From NCBI RefSeq assembly GCF_963678165.1, contig NZ_OY782755.1, positions 1,550,001-1,614,000 of the forward strand: DNA of 64,000 nucleotides, written 5' to 3'. The notes under the pieces are model-generated. The model did not search any database. It was given only the letters and a program-made list of their open reading frames with translations, and was not told the DNA's origin. This document shows positions 27,882 through 36,038 of the stretch, piece by piece (the stretch's first letter is position 1; each line of letters begins with the position of its first letter). The position numbers and the translations under genes were made by a program. Source of the DNA: an uncultured Acetobacteroides sp. (GTDB lineage: Bacteria; Bacteroidota; Bacteroidia; Bacteroidales; ZOR0009).

Positions 27882-28646
27882 GTGAAGGTTACATTTCTAG
27901 GAACGGGAACCTCGCAGGGGGTGCCGATTATTGCCTGCAGCTGCCCGGTGTGCCAGTCGGGCGATAGCCACGATAAGCGCCTGCGCTCGTCGGCAATGGT
28001 GGAGGTTGATGGCGTTCGCATCCTGATTGATGCTGGGCCCGACTTCCGCCAGCAGATGCTCCGCGAGGGGGTGACGGACTTGGATGCCATTCTGCTAACC
28101 CACGAGCACAAGGACCATGTGGGCGGGCTCGACGACGTTCGCGCCTTCAACTACGTGCTCAATCGGCCCATGGACATTTACGCCCAGGAGCGCGTGCTGG
28201 GGCATCTGAAGGTCGAGTTCTCCTACGTCTTTAGCGAGAAGCCCTATCCGGGCGTGCCGCAAATGGCGCTGCACCCCATCGGCAGCGAGCCGTTTACGGT
28301 GAAGGGGGTTGAGGTGACGCCCATATCGGTGAGGCATTTCCGCCTGCCTGTGTCCGCCTACCGCATTAGCGACTTTTCCTACATCACCGATGCCAACTAC
28401 ATCTCCGAGGAAGAGAAGCAGAAGCTGGTCGGAACGCGCGTGCTGGTGGTTAACGCCCTGAGGCGCGAGGAGCACATCTCGCACTTTACCCTGAGCCAGG
28501 CGCTGGAGCTAATCCGGGAGGTGAAGCCCGAGGTGGCCTACCTCACCCACATCTCGCACCAGCTGGGTAAGCACGCCGACGTGCTCAGGGAACTCCCCCC
28601 AAACGTCTTCCTAGCCTACGACGGGCTGTGCGTGGAGGTGATATAA
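27882..28646 (+). CDS. MBL-fold metallo-hydrolase (PhnP/RNase Z-like)
   Basis: 254 residues starting at GTG 27882. FLGTGTSQGVPIIACSCPVC (4-23) with two Cys is typical of the PhnP-like branch of beta-lactamase-fold phosphodiesterases. The metal site THEHKDHVGG is at about 74-83, and later ligands are Asp in ITDAN and His in LTHISHQLG. The substrate may be a cyclic phosphodiester; this is unproven. It is cytoplasmic. The codon use is GC-rich compared with upstream genes. Confidence 0.85.
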   Translation: MKVTFLGTGTSQGVPIIACSCPVCQSGDSHDKRLRSSAMVEVDGVRILIDAGPDFRQQMLREGVTDLDAILLTHEHKDHVGGLDDVRAFNYVLNRPMDIYAQERVLGHLKVEFSYVFSEKPYPGVPQMALHPIGSEPFTVKGVEVTPISVRHFRLPVSAYRISDFSYITDANYISEEEKQKLVGTRVLVVNALRREEHISHFTLSQALELIREVKPEVAYLTHISHQLGKHADVLRELPPNVFLAYDGLCVEVI

Positions 28647-28671
28647 GACATAAGATTCAAGACACAAGATA

Positions 28672-29475
28672 TTACCCCAGACATGGCTTCTCGCTCTGTT
28701 CTGGGGTATTGTTACTAGTATCCGCCTCTCGTGGCTGCTCTTCCATGCAGCCTTCTCCTTTTTCCTTTTTCTTCCTGATGAAGGTGTAGTGGCGCTTCAG
28801 TTCGGCGCTGTACTTGTCGTTGAGCAGCTCCACGGCATGCAGGGTTCGATCCCATCCCTGCTGCGGGTTGATGATGGCCTGCGCGTCGATATAGGCCCAG
28901 AGCCCCCGAATAGCCTGCTCGAGCGCCTTGCGCACCCGCGTGGGCGGCGCAATTGCCTTCTGCTCGGCTCGCTCATTATTGGCCAATATGTCGCTGTGGT
29001 CGAATAGCTGGTTGGCTTCTTCCAGGCCAGCTAGGGCTTCCTGCAGGTTAAGAGCGTCCACGGCGGGCTTGTGTTCCCCATTGTTAAGCACGTGCAGCAG
29101 CTTGCTGATGCTCACTGATTCGGTGTTGTAGTTCTTGCGGTACAGGGTAAAGCCGAGGCGCTCCATCAGGTGTTTTACATGCTCGCCCGCCTGCTGCTGC
29201 TCCTCCTTGGCCGAGTAGCAGCCCGCCAGCACTAGGTGCTTCAGGTGCAGGAAGGCCCGGTCGCGGGTGGTATCGGCCTTTTTCAGGTTGATGTTGCTTC
29301 TTCGGCTGGTGTTAAACCCGCTTTCGAAGCGCTGCTTGGCCTCCACAACGGCATGGTAGCGTTCCGTATCGAGCAGCGCGGCATCAACGTACAGGCTTAC
29401 GTCGTCGAGCACGCTGTTGGTGTAGCATATGATGCTGTTCACGCTCAGGCGGGGAAGCAGTGCGGTCTTTTTCAT
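28672..29475 (-). CDS. DUF6261-like protein, paralog 2
   Basis: 267 residues, helical, no signal peptide. The plan matches the other two DUF6261-like genes: TTRDRAFLHLKHLVLA (about 69-84), a KLLHVLNNG/LNLQEALAGLEEANQLFD core (about 126-160), VRKALEQAIRGLWAYIDAQAIINPQQG (about 180-206) and LLNDKYSAELKRHYTF. The tail is Lys/Glu-rich and then acidic. Immediately upstream (29500-29885) is a 41-bp tandem array. The 3' end lies 25 bases after the MBL gene stop on the other strand. Function unknown. Confidence 0.65.
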   Translation of the reverse strand: MKKTALLPRLSVNSIICYTNSVLDDVSLYVDAALLDTERYHAVVEAKQRFESGFNTSRRSNINLKKADTTRDRAFLHLKHLVLAGCYSAKEEQQQAGEHVKHLMERLGFTLYRKNYNTESVSISKLLHVLNNGEHKPAVDALNLQEALAGLEEANQLFDHSDILANNERAEQKAIAPPTRVRKALEQAIRGLWAYIDAQAIINPQQGWDRTLHAVELLNDKYSAELKRHYTFIRKKKEKGEGCMEEQPREADTSNNTPEQSEKPCLG

Positions 29476-30199
29476 AGGTCGAAAAGGTTAAACGCGTTCT
29501 GTTTGGCGGCAACGGCGCTGCGCGAAAGGCCATTTCGGCGAGATATTGTCCTTCTGCCGCTGCGCGAAAGGCCATCGGCAGATCGTTTCGGCCAATTGGC
29601 TGCCAACGAAAGCTCATCCTCCTCTTCGTTGGCCCTGCTGCGCGTTGCTGCATGCTTTACTTCGCTAAATATACTAAAAATACAGCTGTATTTTATGTGA
29701 TGCTACTTTTGTTATGAAAAATGCAGTTGTAAAATTTATGCTGTCATTTGCAGTGCATAAAATACAAATGAATATTTAAAGATTCGGTATGCGTATTAAA
29801 AAATACAGATGAATAATTAGAGATTCTATTTGTACAATGAAAAATACATTTGCAAATTTTATTGCAAAATGGTGGTGAAAAATACAACAATCAGAAAAAG
29901 CTCCGTTGCATCGGTGCTTGCCCTTCCGCTGGCTGCGCTAAGAATATTTGCTGGCGTTTTGCCCTTTTGTAGGCTGAAGGTAGGGGCGTCCGGCGATGCT
30001 TTTGCCTTTCCTACGACTGCGGAGGGGGAATTCCGTTTGGTTTCTGCCTTTTGATCTAAAGGGGAAAGGCTTTTCGTATGAATTTGATGCGGATGATGGA
30101 TAATTTTTTTGAAGTTGCTTAGCTGTATTTGAAAAATCACTACCTTGCTACTGCTGTCCGAACTTCGATTAACGGTATTAACCTAAAGAAATTAGTACT
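29476..30199. other. Intergenic region with 41-bp array C
   Basis: This 724-base stretch lies between the second DUF6261-like gene and the small membrane protein gene. The first 400 bases form a tandem array that changes from G/C-rich to A/T-rich. The rest (29890-30199) has no gene or array; a frame at 29830-30054 begins inside the array and is not convincing. Confidence 0.6.
29505..29885. repeat. Tandem array C, about 9 units of about 41 bp
   Basis: The G/C-rich part repeats GCTGCGCGAAAGGCCAT-like words at 29517, 29559 and 29599. The A/T-rich part repeats AAAAATACA(G/A)ATG-like words with the TAC (once TGC) at 29681, 29722, 29763, 29804, 29845 and 29883, spacings 41, 41, 41, 41, 38. The 41-base phase seems to carry over from the GC part (29558, 29599, 29640) into the AT part (29681). 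It lies directly upstream of the DUF6261-like gene at 29475. Confidence 0.8.
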
Positions 30200-30349
30200 A
30201 TGGTCACAAAGCAACGCTATTATCATGGTAAGAGGGTGGAAAAGCAGCCGCTGAATACTACCGAACAGCTTGCGCGTATCTTTATAATCCTTTTGGGCCT
30301 AGGGTTGGCCATCGCGCTGGTGTACCTGCTTGTTGCTCGCTACTTCTAG
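30200..30349 (+). CDS. Small single-span membrane protein (49 aa)
   Basis: A short gene: ATG 30200, stop 30347-30349. The sequence opens MVTKQRYYHGKRVEKQP, a basic N-terminus, then one strongly hydrophobic segment (IFIILLGLGLAIALVYLLVA, about 27-46) and ends RYF. The positive-inside pattern predicts the N-terminus in the cytoplasm. A strong terminator 22 bases after the stop supports a transcribed gene. No homolog family is recognised. Confidence 0.6.
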   Translation: MVTKQRYYHGKRVEKQPLNTTEQLARIFIILLGLGLAIALVYLLVARYF

Positions 30350-30370
30350 CTGTTTGTAGTGGCAAAATGG

Positions 30371-30402
30371 AGCGAACTTCCCTTGCGAGGTTCGCTTTTT
30401 TT
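30371..30402 (+). terminator. Terminator of the small membrane protein gene
   Basis: AGCGAAC/GTTCGCT stem, then seven T. Confidence 0.8.
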
Positions 30403-30421
30403 ATGTGCCGATGCCGCTTGG

Positions 30422-31777
30422 CTACAGCGTCGCCACCATTCTGATGTAGGCTTCCACGTCGAACTTCGATCGGCATCCGTTGTAGATCATGTAGCGTATC
30501 TTTCCGAAGATGGGGCGCGGAAACCAGGCCCTGTCGTGCACCCCGCCGATGCTCCATGCAATGCCCGCATAGCCGTTGGGGTCGCGCCCGTCAATCGAGT
30601 ACCTATCGTTTAGGAAGATGGCCGTAGCAAGCGCATCCTCTACCGAAGGAGTCCACTCCAAGATCTTTTTGGCCCAGTACATGCGCATGTAGCCGTGCAT
30701 CTTTCCCCGCTTTACCAGCTCTTGCTGGGCGGCATTCCAGAGCGGGTCGTGCGTTAGCCCCTGCTCCAGCTGCTCTAGCGGGTAGCAGAACTCCCGAGGG
30801 TCGGTCCTGTGTAGGTCGATGTCCTTTTTGGCCCAGTAGGGGAAGCCGCCGACGCTATCGTACTTCGGGTTGTAGAAGCAGAAGTTATCGGACAGCTCGC
30901 GCCGGACGATGAACTCCTCCAGAAAGGCCTCGCTGGAGGGCGATGCCGCAGCTCTTCGGCTAACCTCCACGGCGATTCGCTGCGCCGATAACTGCCCGAA
31001 ATGCAGGAATGGCGATAGGTTCGACTGCCCGTCGAGCGTCGGATTGTTCCTCCGTTCGCTGTAGCCATCGAGCTTCTGCTCTATAAAGCTGTCGAGTGCT
31101 CGCATGGCGCTGGCCTCTCCCGGCATCAGCCATCCGATAGGCTTTACGGATGAGTCTGCCTGAATGCTCGTCTCCACCTGTTGCCAGTTGGTAGGCTGCC
31201 TGTCTAACCTGCCAACGCCATTTTGCTCTTTTAGCGGAGGAAACTCAGTAAGGAAATCCTCAAGCGCCCGCTTTATCTTCGGGCGGATGGTGTAGGCCCC
31301 AAACTCCACCTTCTGCGACACCCAGCGGCACGGAACAATGTTGTGGGCATCTACCTCGTAGTGGGCTATGCCTTCCATTTGGTTGATGGCTTCAATCCAG
31401 TTCCGCTTTATGCGCAGCGGGTCAAAGTCGGAAACCACTAGGTTGATTTCATTTTCTATGATGTACTGCTCTAAGGCTCTTGTTGGATTGTTGTCGAGTA
31501 TAAGCCTAAAGGGAATGTTTAGCACGGAAAGCCTCCGTTCTACCTCTTTTAATCCTTGTAGCATGAAGCTGTAGTGGCGCATGTTGGCTAAGGGGTAGGA
31601 GGAGGTGAGGGTAAAGACAACTTCTAGCGGGCAGCTGTGCAGTAGCGCCTGCTCTTGGGCGAATATCAGCGCCCAGTTGTCGCTAACCCGTTGGTCGCGG
31701 CTCATGCGGTAAACCACCTTCCTAATAGCGGAGCCGGTGGTTTTGTGCGTAATTACTCTTCGTGGATCTACATTCAT
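30422..31777 (-). CDS. phr: Class II CPD photolyase
   Basis: 451 residues, the usual class II length. It opens with RKVVYRMSRDQRVSDNWAL (about 19-37), the class II N-terminal signature. The FAD-binding half has YSERRNNPTLDGQSNLSPFLHFGQ-like sequence (about 244-267), GKMHGYMRMYWAKKILEW, and DGRDPNGYAGIAWSIGG. Class II enzymes split cyclobutane pyrimidine dimers with blue light, with FADH and an antenna cofactor. It is cytoplasmic and probably monocistronic. Confidence 0.93.
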   Translation of the reverse strand: MNVDPRRVITHKTTGSAIRKVVYRMSRDQRVSDNWALIFAQEQALLHSCPLEVVFTLTSSYPLANMRHYSFMLQGLKEVERRLSVLNIPFRLILDNNPTRALEQYIIENEINLVVSDFDPLRIKRNWIEAINQMEGIAHYEVDAHNIVPCRWVSQKVEFGAYTIRPKIKRALEDFLTEFPPLKEQNGVGRLDRQPTNWQQVETSIQADSSVKPIGWLMPGEASAMRALDSFIEQKLDGYSERRNNPTLDGQSNLSPFLHFGQLSAQRIAVEVSRRAAASPSSEAFLEEFIVRRELSDNFCFYNPKYDSVGGFPYWAKKDIDLHRTDPREFCYPLEQLEQGLTHDPLWNAAQQELVKRGKMHGYMRMYWAKKILEWTPSVEDALATAIFLNDRYSIDGRDPNGYAGIAWSIGGVHDRAWFPRPIFGKIRYMIYNGCRSKFDVEAYIRMVATL

Positions 31778-31795
31778 GGTCTGCTAATTTACGAA

Positions 31796-31832
31796 AAAGG
31801 AAGAGCCTACCCTTTGAATATGGTAGGCCCTT
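31796..31832 (-). terminator. Terminator of FKBP gene
   Basis: GAGCCTACC/GGTAGGCCC stem, followed on the minus strand by TTCCTTTTT, downstream of the stop at 31871. Confidence 0.7.
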
Positions 31833-31870
31833 TTTATGTAGGTCGATTAGGCATTGGTATGCATGCTAGG

Positions 31871-32614
31871 CTAATACTTAGGAAGCGGTGCGGAACCTTT
31901 TATGATGTCAATCAAGTCGATTTTGAAGATTATGCCTTGGTTGGGCTCTATTGCAGGAGCTCCCTTTTCACCGTATGCGAGTGTGCTTGGAATGTAAAGG
32001 ATAAAGGTGTCTTTGGGCTTCATGAGCAGTATGCCTTCTTGTAGTCCAGGGATGATTTGGTTGAGCGGCATGCGTACAGGCTTTTCTGCTCCATAGGAAG
32101 AGTCCAGTATTTTCCCATCAATAAATTTGGCCTCGAAGTTTACCACGGCGGTATCGTTAATGGTCGGATTTAGGCCATCTGTAGGGCCGCTTGCTATTGC
32201 CTCGTATTGAAGGCCGCTGACTGTCGTTTTTACGTTGGGCTTTTTGGCATTTTCCTCGAAAAACGCCTTCATCTTAACCTCATTTTCTTTAGTTAAAACA
32301 TCAATCCGTGCTTTCTCTTTTAGTTGAATTTGAGTTTGAAGTTTAGTAAGCAGGACGTTAATGGTGGTGTCGTTGTATAGGTTGATCTTATTTTTTACGT
32401 CGTTAAGCGCTTGCAGTACGAGCCCGTGGTTAAAATCTACCCGTAGGCTCTCCATACTTCTGGCTAAAACTACGCCATAGGCATACGAAGCGCTATCTAT
32501 GAAGCTGCTGAATTTTGCTTGTTGGGCAGCGGGGCTGCTGTTAAGCGATGCTTGGGAAAAGCCAAAGCCTGATGAAAGCAAAATGGCGATTAAAGTGGTT
32601 GTAAAATTCTTCAT
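31871..32614 (-). CDS. Secreted FKBP-type peptidyl-prolyl isomerase (FkpA/Mip-like)
   Basis: 247 residues. Signal peptide MKNFTTTLIAILLSSGFGFS with no lipobox. An N-terminal helical dimerisation-type region (about 35-125, FIDSASYAYGVVLARSMESL then Lys-rich helices) precedes the FKBP domain (about 140-240): VVNFEAKFIDGKILDSSYG, PLNQIIPGLQEGILLMKPKDTFILYIPSTLAYG, FKIDLIDII. This is the Mip/FkpA layout, a dimeric periplasmic foldase with chaperone activity. Confidence 0.88.
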   Translation of the reverse strand: MKNFTTTLIAILLSSGFGFSQASLNSSPAAQQAKFSSFIDSASYAYGVVLARSMESLRVDFNHGLVLQALNDVKNKINLYNDTTINVLLTKLQTQIQLKEKARIDVLTKENEVKMKAFFEENAKKPNVKTTVSGLQYEAIASGPTDGLNPTINDTAVVNFEAKFIDGKILDSSYGAEKPVRMPLNQIIPGLQEGILLMKPKDTFILYIPSTLAYGEKGAPAIEPNQGIIFKIDLIDIIKGSAPLPKY

Positions 32615-32726
32615 GGGAATTGTTTAAAATTTGAATGACCATTAATAGTTATTTTAACCATCCATTGGGTGAAAAGTTTTAAATAGGCAAAAAAAGAAGC
32701 CTTGTAAGATGCAAGGCTTCCTGCTT

Positions 32727-33737
32727 CTAAATAAACCAAGGATTAATCCATTCGCTCGATCGCATGAGTATGTCGATGTACTGGGCACGAGTGTAGGCAA
32801 ATGGATCTTTAAGGTTGACGTACGATAGCTTGCCTCTAACCTCATCGATGGTTTCGTAGCCTTTCATATTCATCCATGTTTCTGTTTCTGCAATCATACT
32901 TTTTACGTATTCAGGACCATTCTTGTATACCGCGCTTACTATCTGTACGGTATTTGCCCCGGCAAGGAACGTTTTAATTGCCTCTTCGGCGGTAACGATT
33001 CCGGTAGCTGCTGATAGCTGCGCATTAATTCGATTAAAGAGCAAGCCGCAGTAGCGTAGCGCTAGCCGCGAATCGTCGGAACGGCTAAATACGTACGATT
33101 GCTTCATGGCTTCGGCATCAATATCAATGTCGGGTTGGTACATCCTGTTGAAAAGCACGAATGCCTTTACGCCAAGCTTATCCATTCGCGAAATGACCTC
33201 AAGCGGATTGCCGTAGAATGGGCTCAGCTTTACGGCTATCGGGATGGTTATTTTGCTCGTCACCTCTTTCAGCACATCGAGTTGGGTGTTGATGATTTCG
33301 GCACCAGTAATCTCAAACTTGGAAGGGGAGGAGTAGAAGTTTAGTTCAAGGCCATCGATGCCAGTCTCCTGCATGCGCACTGCCCAGTCTACCCATGTGG
33401 CTGGCGTAATGCAGTTGAGGCTTCCGATTACGGGAATGCTTAGCTCGCTCTTTACCTTTTTCAACTTATGCAGGTGACCTCTAGGACCAGCATGGTGTAG
33501 TTCTGGAAATATGCGAACCATCTCGGGGTGGCGCTCGTTGTAGGCCTCCAAGTCGTTGTCTAGTTCGAGGCTCTCCAGTTCAATTTGTTCTTCGAAGAGC
33601 GTTTTGTAGACGATTGCACCTGCACCTGCTTCCTCCAACTTTTTCAATCGGTCAACGTTATCGCTCAAATTACTTGCCCCAATAATGAATGGACTTTTAA
33701 GGGATAAGCCCATGTAGCTTGTGCTTAAATTTGCCAT
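32727..33737 (-). CDS. Dihydroorotate dehydrogenase-like protein
   Basis: 336 residues, TIM-barrel flavoprotein of the class 1 DHOD type: LKSPFIIGASNLSDN, GAGAIVYKTLF, IPVIGSLNCITPATWVDWA, ITIPIAVKLSPFYG, then AATGIVTAEEAIKTFLAGANTVQI. The normal NxSCPN substrate loop is replaced by ELNFYSSPSKFE (about 144-155), so activity on dihydroorotate is doubtful. Such DHOD-like proteins are usual in Bacteroidota besides a true PyrD. It is divergent from the uracil permease gene, which hints at a pyrimidine link. Confidence 0.8.
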   Translation of the reverse strand: MANLSTSYMGLSLKSPFIIGASNLSDNVDRLKKLEEAGAGAIVYKTLFEEQIELESLELDNDLEAYNERHPEMVRIFPELHHAGPRGHLHKLKKVKSELSIPVIGSLNCITPATWVDWAVRMQETGIDGLELNFYSSPSKFEITGAEIINTQLDVLKEVTSKITIPIAVKLSPFYGNPLEVISRMDKLGVKAFVLFNRMYQPDIDIDAEAMKQSYVFSRSDDSRLALRYCGLLFNRINAQLSAATGIVTAEEAIKTFLAGANTVQIVSAVYKNGPEYVKSMIAETETWMNMKGYETIDEVRGKLSYVNLKDPFAYTRAQYIDILMRSSEWINPWFI

Positions 33738-33846
33738 GGCTGTCCTAATTATGATTTTACTTATTACGTGTTGTATTAGTGCTTGTAGAAGCTAACTCTT
33801 AAACGTATTTAATGGATGTCTTGTTCGGAATGCGTGGCTCTTATCC

Positions 33847-33854
33847 TATATTTG
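33847..33854 (+). promoter_or_regulatory. Putative uraA promoter (-7 element)
   Basis: TATATTTG matches TAnnTTTG. The uraA start is 59 bases downstream. Confidence 0.45.
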
Positions 33855-33912
33855 CAGGATTTTTTGAATATGGCTTTCTGGAATATTTCTACAGGTTTAA
33901 TACGTTTTTCTA

Positions 33913-35112
33913 ATGATTGATAAGCATTCTGAGTACGATTTAACGCCTCAGCGGAGGATTGTTATTGGAGTACAATTTCTTTTTGTGGCGTTTGGAGCGA
34001 CAGTGCTGGTGCCGTTACTCGTTGGACTCGATCCCTCGGTGGCGCTATTTACAGCAGGTTTGGGAACTTTAATCTTTCAACTGATTACGAAAGGTAAAGT
34101 TCCCATTTTTTTGGGCAGCTCTTTCGCTTTTATTGCTCCCATACAAAAAGCCACAGCGCTTTATGGGTTGGCAGGGACATTAAGCGGAATGGCAGCAGTT
34201 GGCGTTATTTACGGCATTGTATCGGCACTAATAAAGTGGAGGGGAATAGGCCTAGTAAAGCGTCTTTTCCCCTCTGCTGTGTACGGGCCTGTGATTATTC
34301 TTATTGGAGTTTCGCTTGCACCAACGGGGGTAAAGATGGCGTCGTCTAACTGGCCAATTGCCTGTATTTCTCTGGCGGGTGCAATCGTTGCGCTAATGTA
34401 CGGTAGAGGAATCCTTAAGTTAATCCCTGTTTTTATAGGAATTGTTGTCGGATATGTCGTTTCAATTTTCACCGGAAATGTTGATTTCTCGGTTATTGCT
34501 AACGCTCCATGGATTTCTATGCCAAAGTTTGTAACTCCAGAGTTTTCGATAGAGGCTGTTCTTTATCTGATTCCTGTAGCGTTGGCTCCAATTGTGGAGC
34601 ACGTTGGCGATATCTACGCAATTAGCGCTGTTACCGGAAAGGATTTTGTAAAAGATCCCGGATTGCATAGAACCATGCTTGGTGATGGCGTTGCCTGTGC
34701 TGTTGCCGGATTTGTAGGAGGCCCTCCTGCTACAACTTATGCTGAGGTTACTGGGGCAATTGCACTGACCAAGGTTTTTGATCCCCGTGTTTTACAGATA
34801 TCGGGTGTAACCGCTATTGCTTTTGCCTTCCTTGGTAAGATTAACGGTTTTCTTAAATCGATTCCGGAAGCAGTCCTAGGGGGGATTATGCTTATTCTTT
34901 TTGGTATCATTGCTACGATTGGTATCAAAACAATGATTGTTGATAAGCTAAACCTCTCGAAGTCGCGCAACCAAATTATAGTAGCCCTGATTCTTACTGT
35001 TGGAATTGGAGGTGTCGCAATGAAAATTGGTGAATTTGAACTTTCCGGCATCGGCTTAGCCGCAATCGTAGGAATTGTACTAAATTTGATCTTGCCCGAT
35101 AGAGACAAGTAA
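33913..35112 (+). CDS. uraA: Uracil permease (NCS2 family)
   Basis: 399 residues with about 14 membrane segments. NCS2 hallmarks are FVAFGATVLVPLL (20-32), FLGSSFAFIAPI (about 60-71), PVALAPIVEHVGDI with the substrate-contacting Glu (about 224-237), and GGPPATTYAEVTGAIALT (about 271-288). These fit UraA-type proton symporters for uracil. A terminator follows at 35135. Confidence 0.92.
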   Translation: MIDKHSEYDLTPQRRIVIGVQFLFVAFGATVLVPLLVGLDPSVALFTAGLGTLIFQLITKGKVPIFLGSSFAFIAPIQKATALYGLAGTLSGMAAVGVIYGIVSALIKWRGIGLVKRLFPSAVYGPVIILIGVSLAPTGVKMASSNWPIACISLAGAIVALMYGRGILKLIPVFIGIVVGYVVSIFTGNVDFSVIANAPWISMPKFVTPEFSIEAVLYLIPVALAPIVEHVGDIYAISAVTGKDFVKDPGLHRTMLGDGVACAVAGFVGGPPATTYAEVTGAIALTKVFDPRVLQISGVTAIAFAFLGKINGFLKSIPEAVLGGIMLILFGIIATIGIKTMIVDKLNLSKSRNQIIVALILTVGIGGVAMKIGEFELSGIGLAAIVGIVLNLILPDRDK

Positions 35113-35134
35113 AACTGTTAATATGACTTATCAG

Positions 35135-35160
35135 AAGGGCTGCCACAGGGTGGCCCTTTT
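35135..35160 (+). terminator. Terminator of uraA
   Basis: The stem AAGGGCTGCCAC/GTGGCCCTT with one mismatch is followed by TTTTG. Confidence 0.75.
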
Positions 35161-35182
35161 GTATGAGGTGAAAAATGTGAAT

Positions 35183-35983
35183 ATGAATAGTACCGAACAA
35201 ATTATTAAGCCTAGATCTAAATTTCCAACCATAACTCAGGCTTGGTATATTACGCTGATCTTTTTTGCTGTAACAATTGCAGTTTCAGGTATTCTTGCCC
35301 TTCTAATTAAAGATAGTAAGGATTTGACTTTATTTCTGGGGTATACAATTCCTTTTGTGATTATTGTTGTTATGGCCTTTCTTTTTCAAAAGCATGATTT
35401 TGAGGCTAAATTCACAACGCTTTTTAGAAAGTTCGATATTCAGATCGTTCCATTCCTGCTGCTTTTCGTTTTGGGATTTGGATATGCTAGTGATTATGTC
35501 ACCAGCTTAATTCCGATACCCGATTTTATGAGGACGCTCTTTAGTCAGATGTTCTCTTTTAGTATCTGGGGCTTTGCCCTAGTTTGCATTGCCGCACCTT
35601 TACTTGAGGAGGTTTTGTGCCGAGGAATCTTTCTCCGTTCTTTTCTGGAAAACTATTCGGGAAAGAAGGCAATTTTATGGTCTGCAATAATCTTTGCCGC
35701 TATACATATGAATCCTTGGCAAGCAATTCCTGCTTTTATTATCGGATACTTTATGGGATGGCTTTTTTATAGGACGAAATCGCTGCTGCCTTCGATTGTT
35801 GTTCACTTCATAAACAACATTGTTGCGTATGTAGCGGCAGGCATGCTTGGGGACGATTTTGAAAATGGTAAGATGCTTAGCTGGCAGCTGAATCTGGCAT
35901 TAGCTGTAGTTGGTGCACTTATTGCCCTCTTTAGCGTTTACAGAATCCGTAAAATTTTAGGGAAGGAAGTAGTGCAGCAGTAG
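35183..35983 (+). CDS. CPBP-family intramembrane metalloprotease
   Basis: 266 residues from ATG 35183; the longer frame to 35123 would read through the uraA terminator. About 8 membrane segments. The CPBP (Abi/Rce1) motifs are present: PLLEEVLCRG (about 159-168), IFAAIHMNPWQA (about 188-199) and SIVVHFINNIVA (about 221-232), which carry the Glu and His metal/catalytic residues. Rce1 cleaves prenylated proteins; bacterial members are often linked to bacteriocin immunity or membrane stress. The substrate is unknown. Confidence 0.85.
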   Translation: MNSTEQIIKPRSKFPTITQAWYITLIFFAVTIAVSGILALLIKDSKDLTLFLGYTIPFVIIVVMAFLFQKHDFEAKFTTLFRKFDIQIVPFLLLFVLGFGYASDYVTSLIPIPDFMRTLFSQMFSFSIWGFALVCIAAPLLEEVLCRGIFLRSFLENYSGKKAILWSAIIFAAIHMNPWQAIPAFIIGYFMGWLFYRTKSLLPSIVVHFINNIVAYVAAGMLGDDFENGKMLSWQLNLALAVVGALIALFSVYRIRKILGKEVVQQ

Positions 35984-36006
35984 GTGCTGTATGAAGATAT
36001 AAAATA

Positions 36007-36032
36007 GAAAGGCCGCGATTGCGGCCTTTCTT
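36007..36032. terminator. Bidirectional terminator between CPBP and nfnB genes
   Basis: The stem GAAAGGCCGC/GCGGCCTTTC lies between convergent stops. Confidence 0.8.
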
Positions 36033-36038
36033 ATTCCA

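Noticed and set aside
29830..30054. 74-codon gene
   Set aside because: Starts inside array C and shows no domain or signal.
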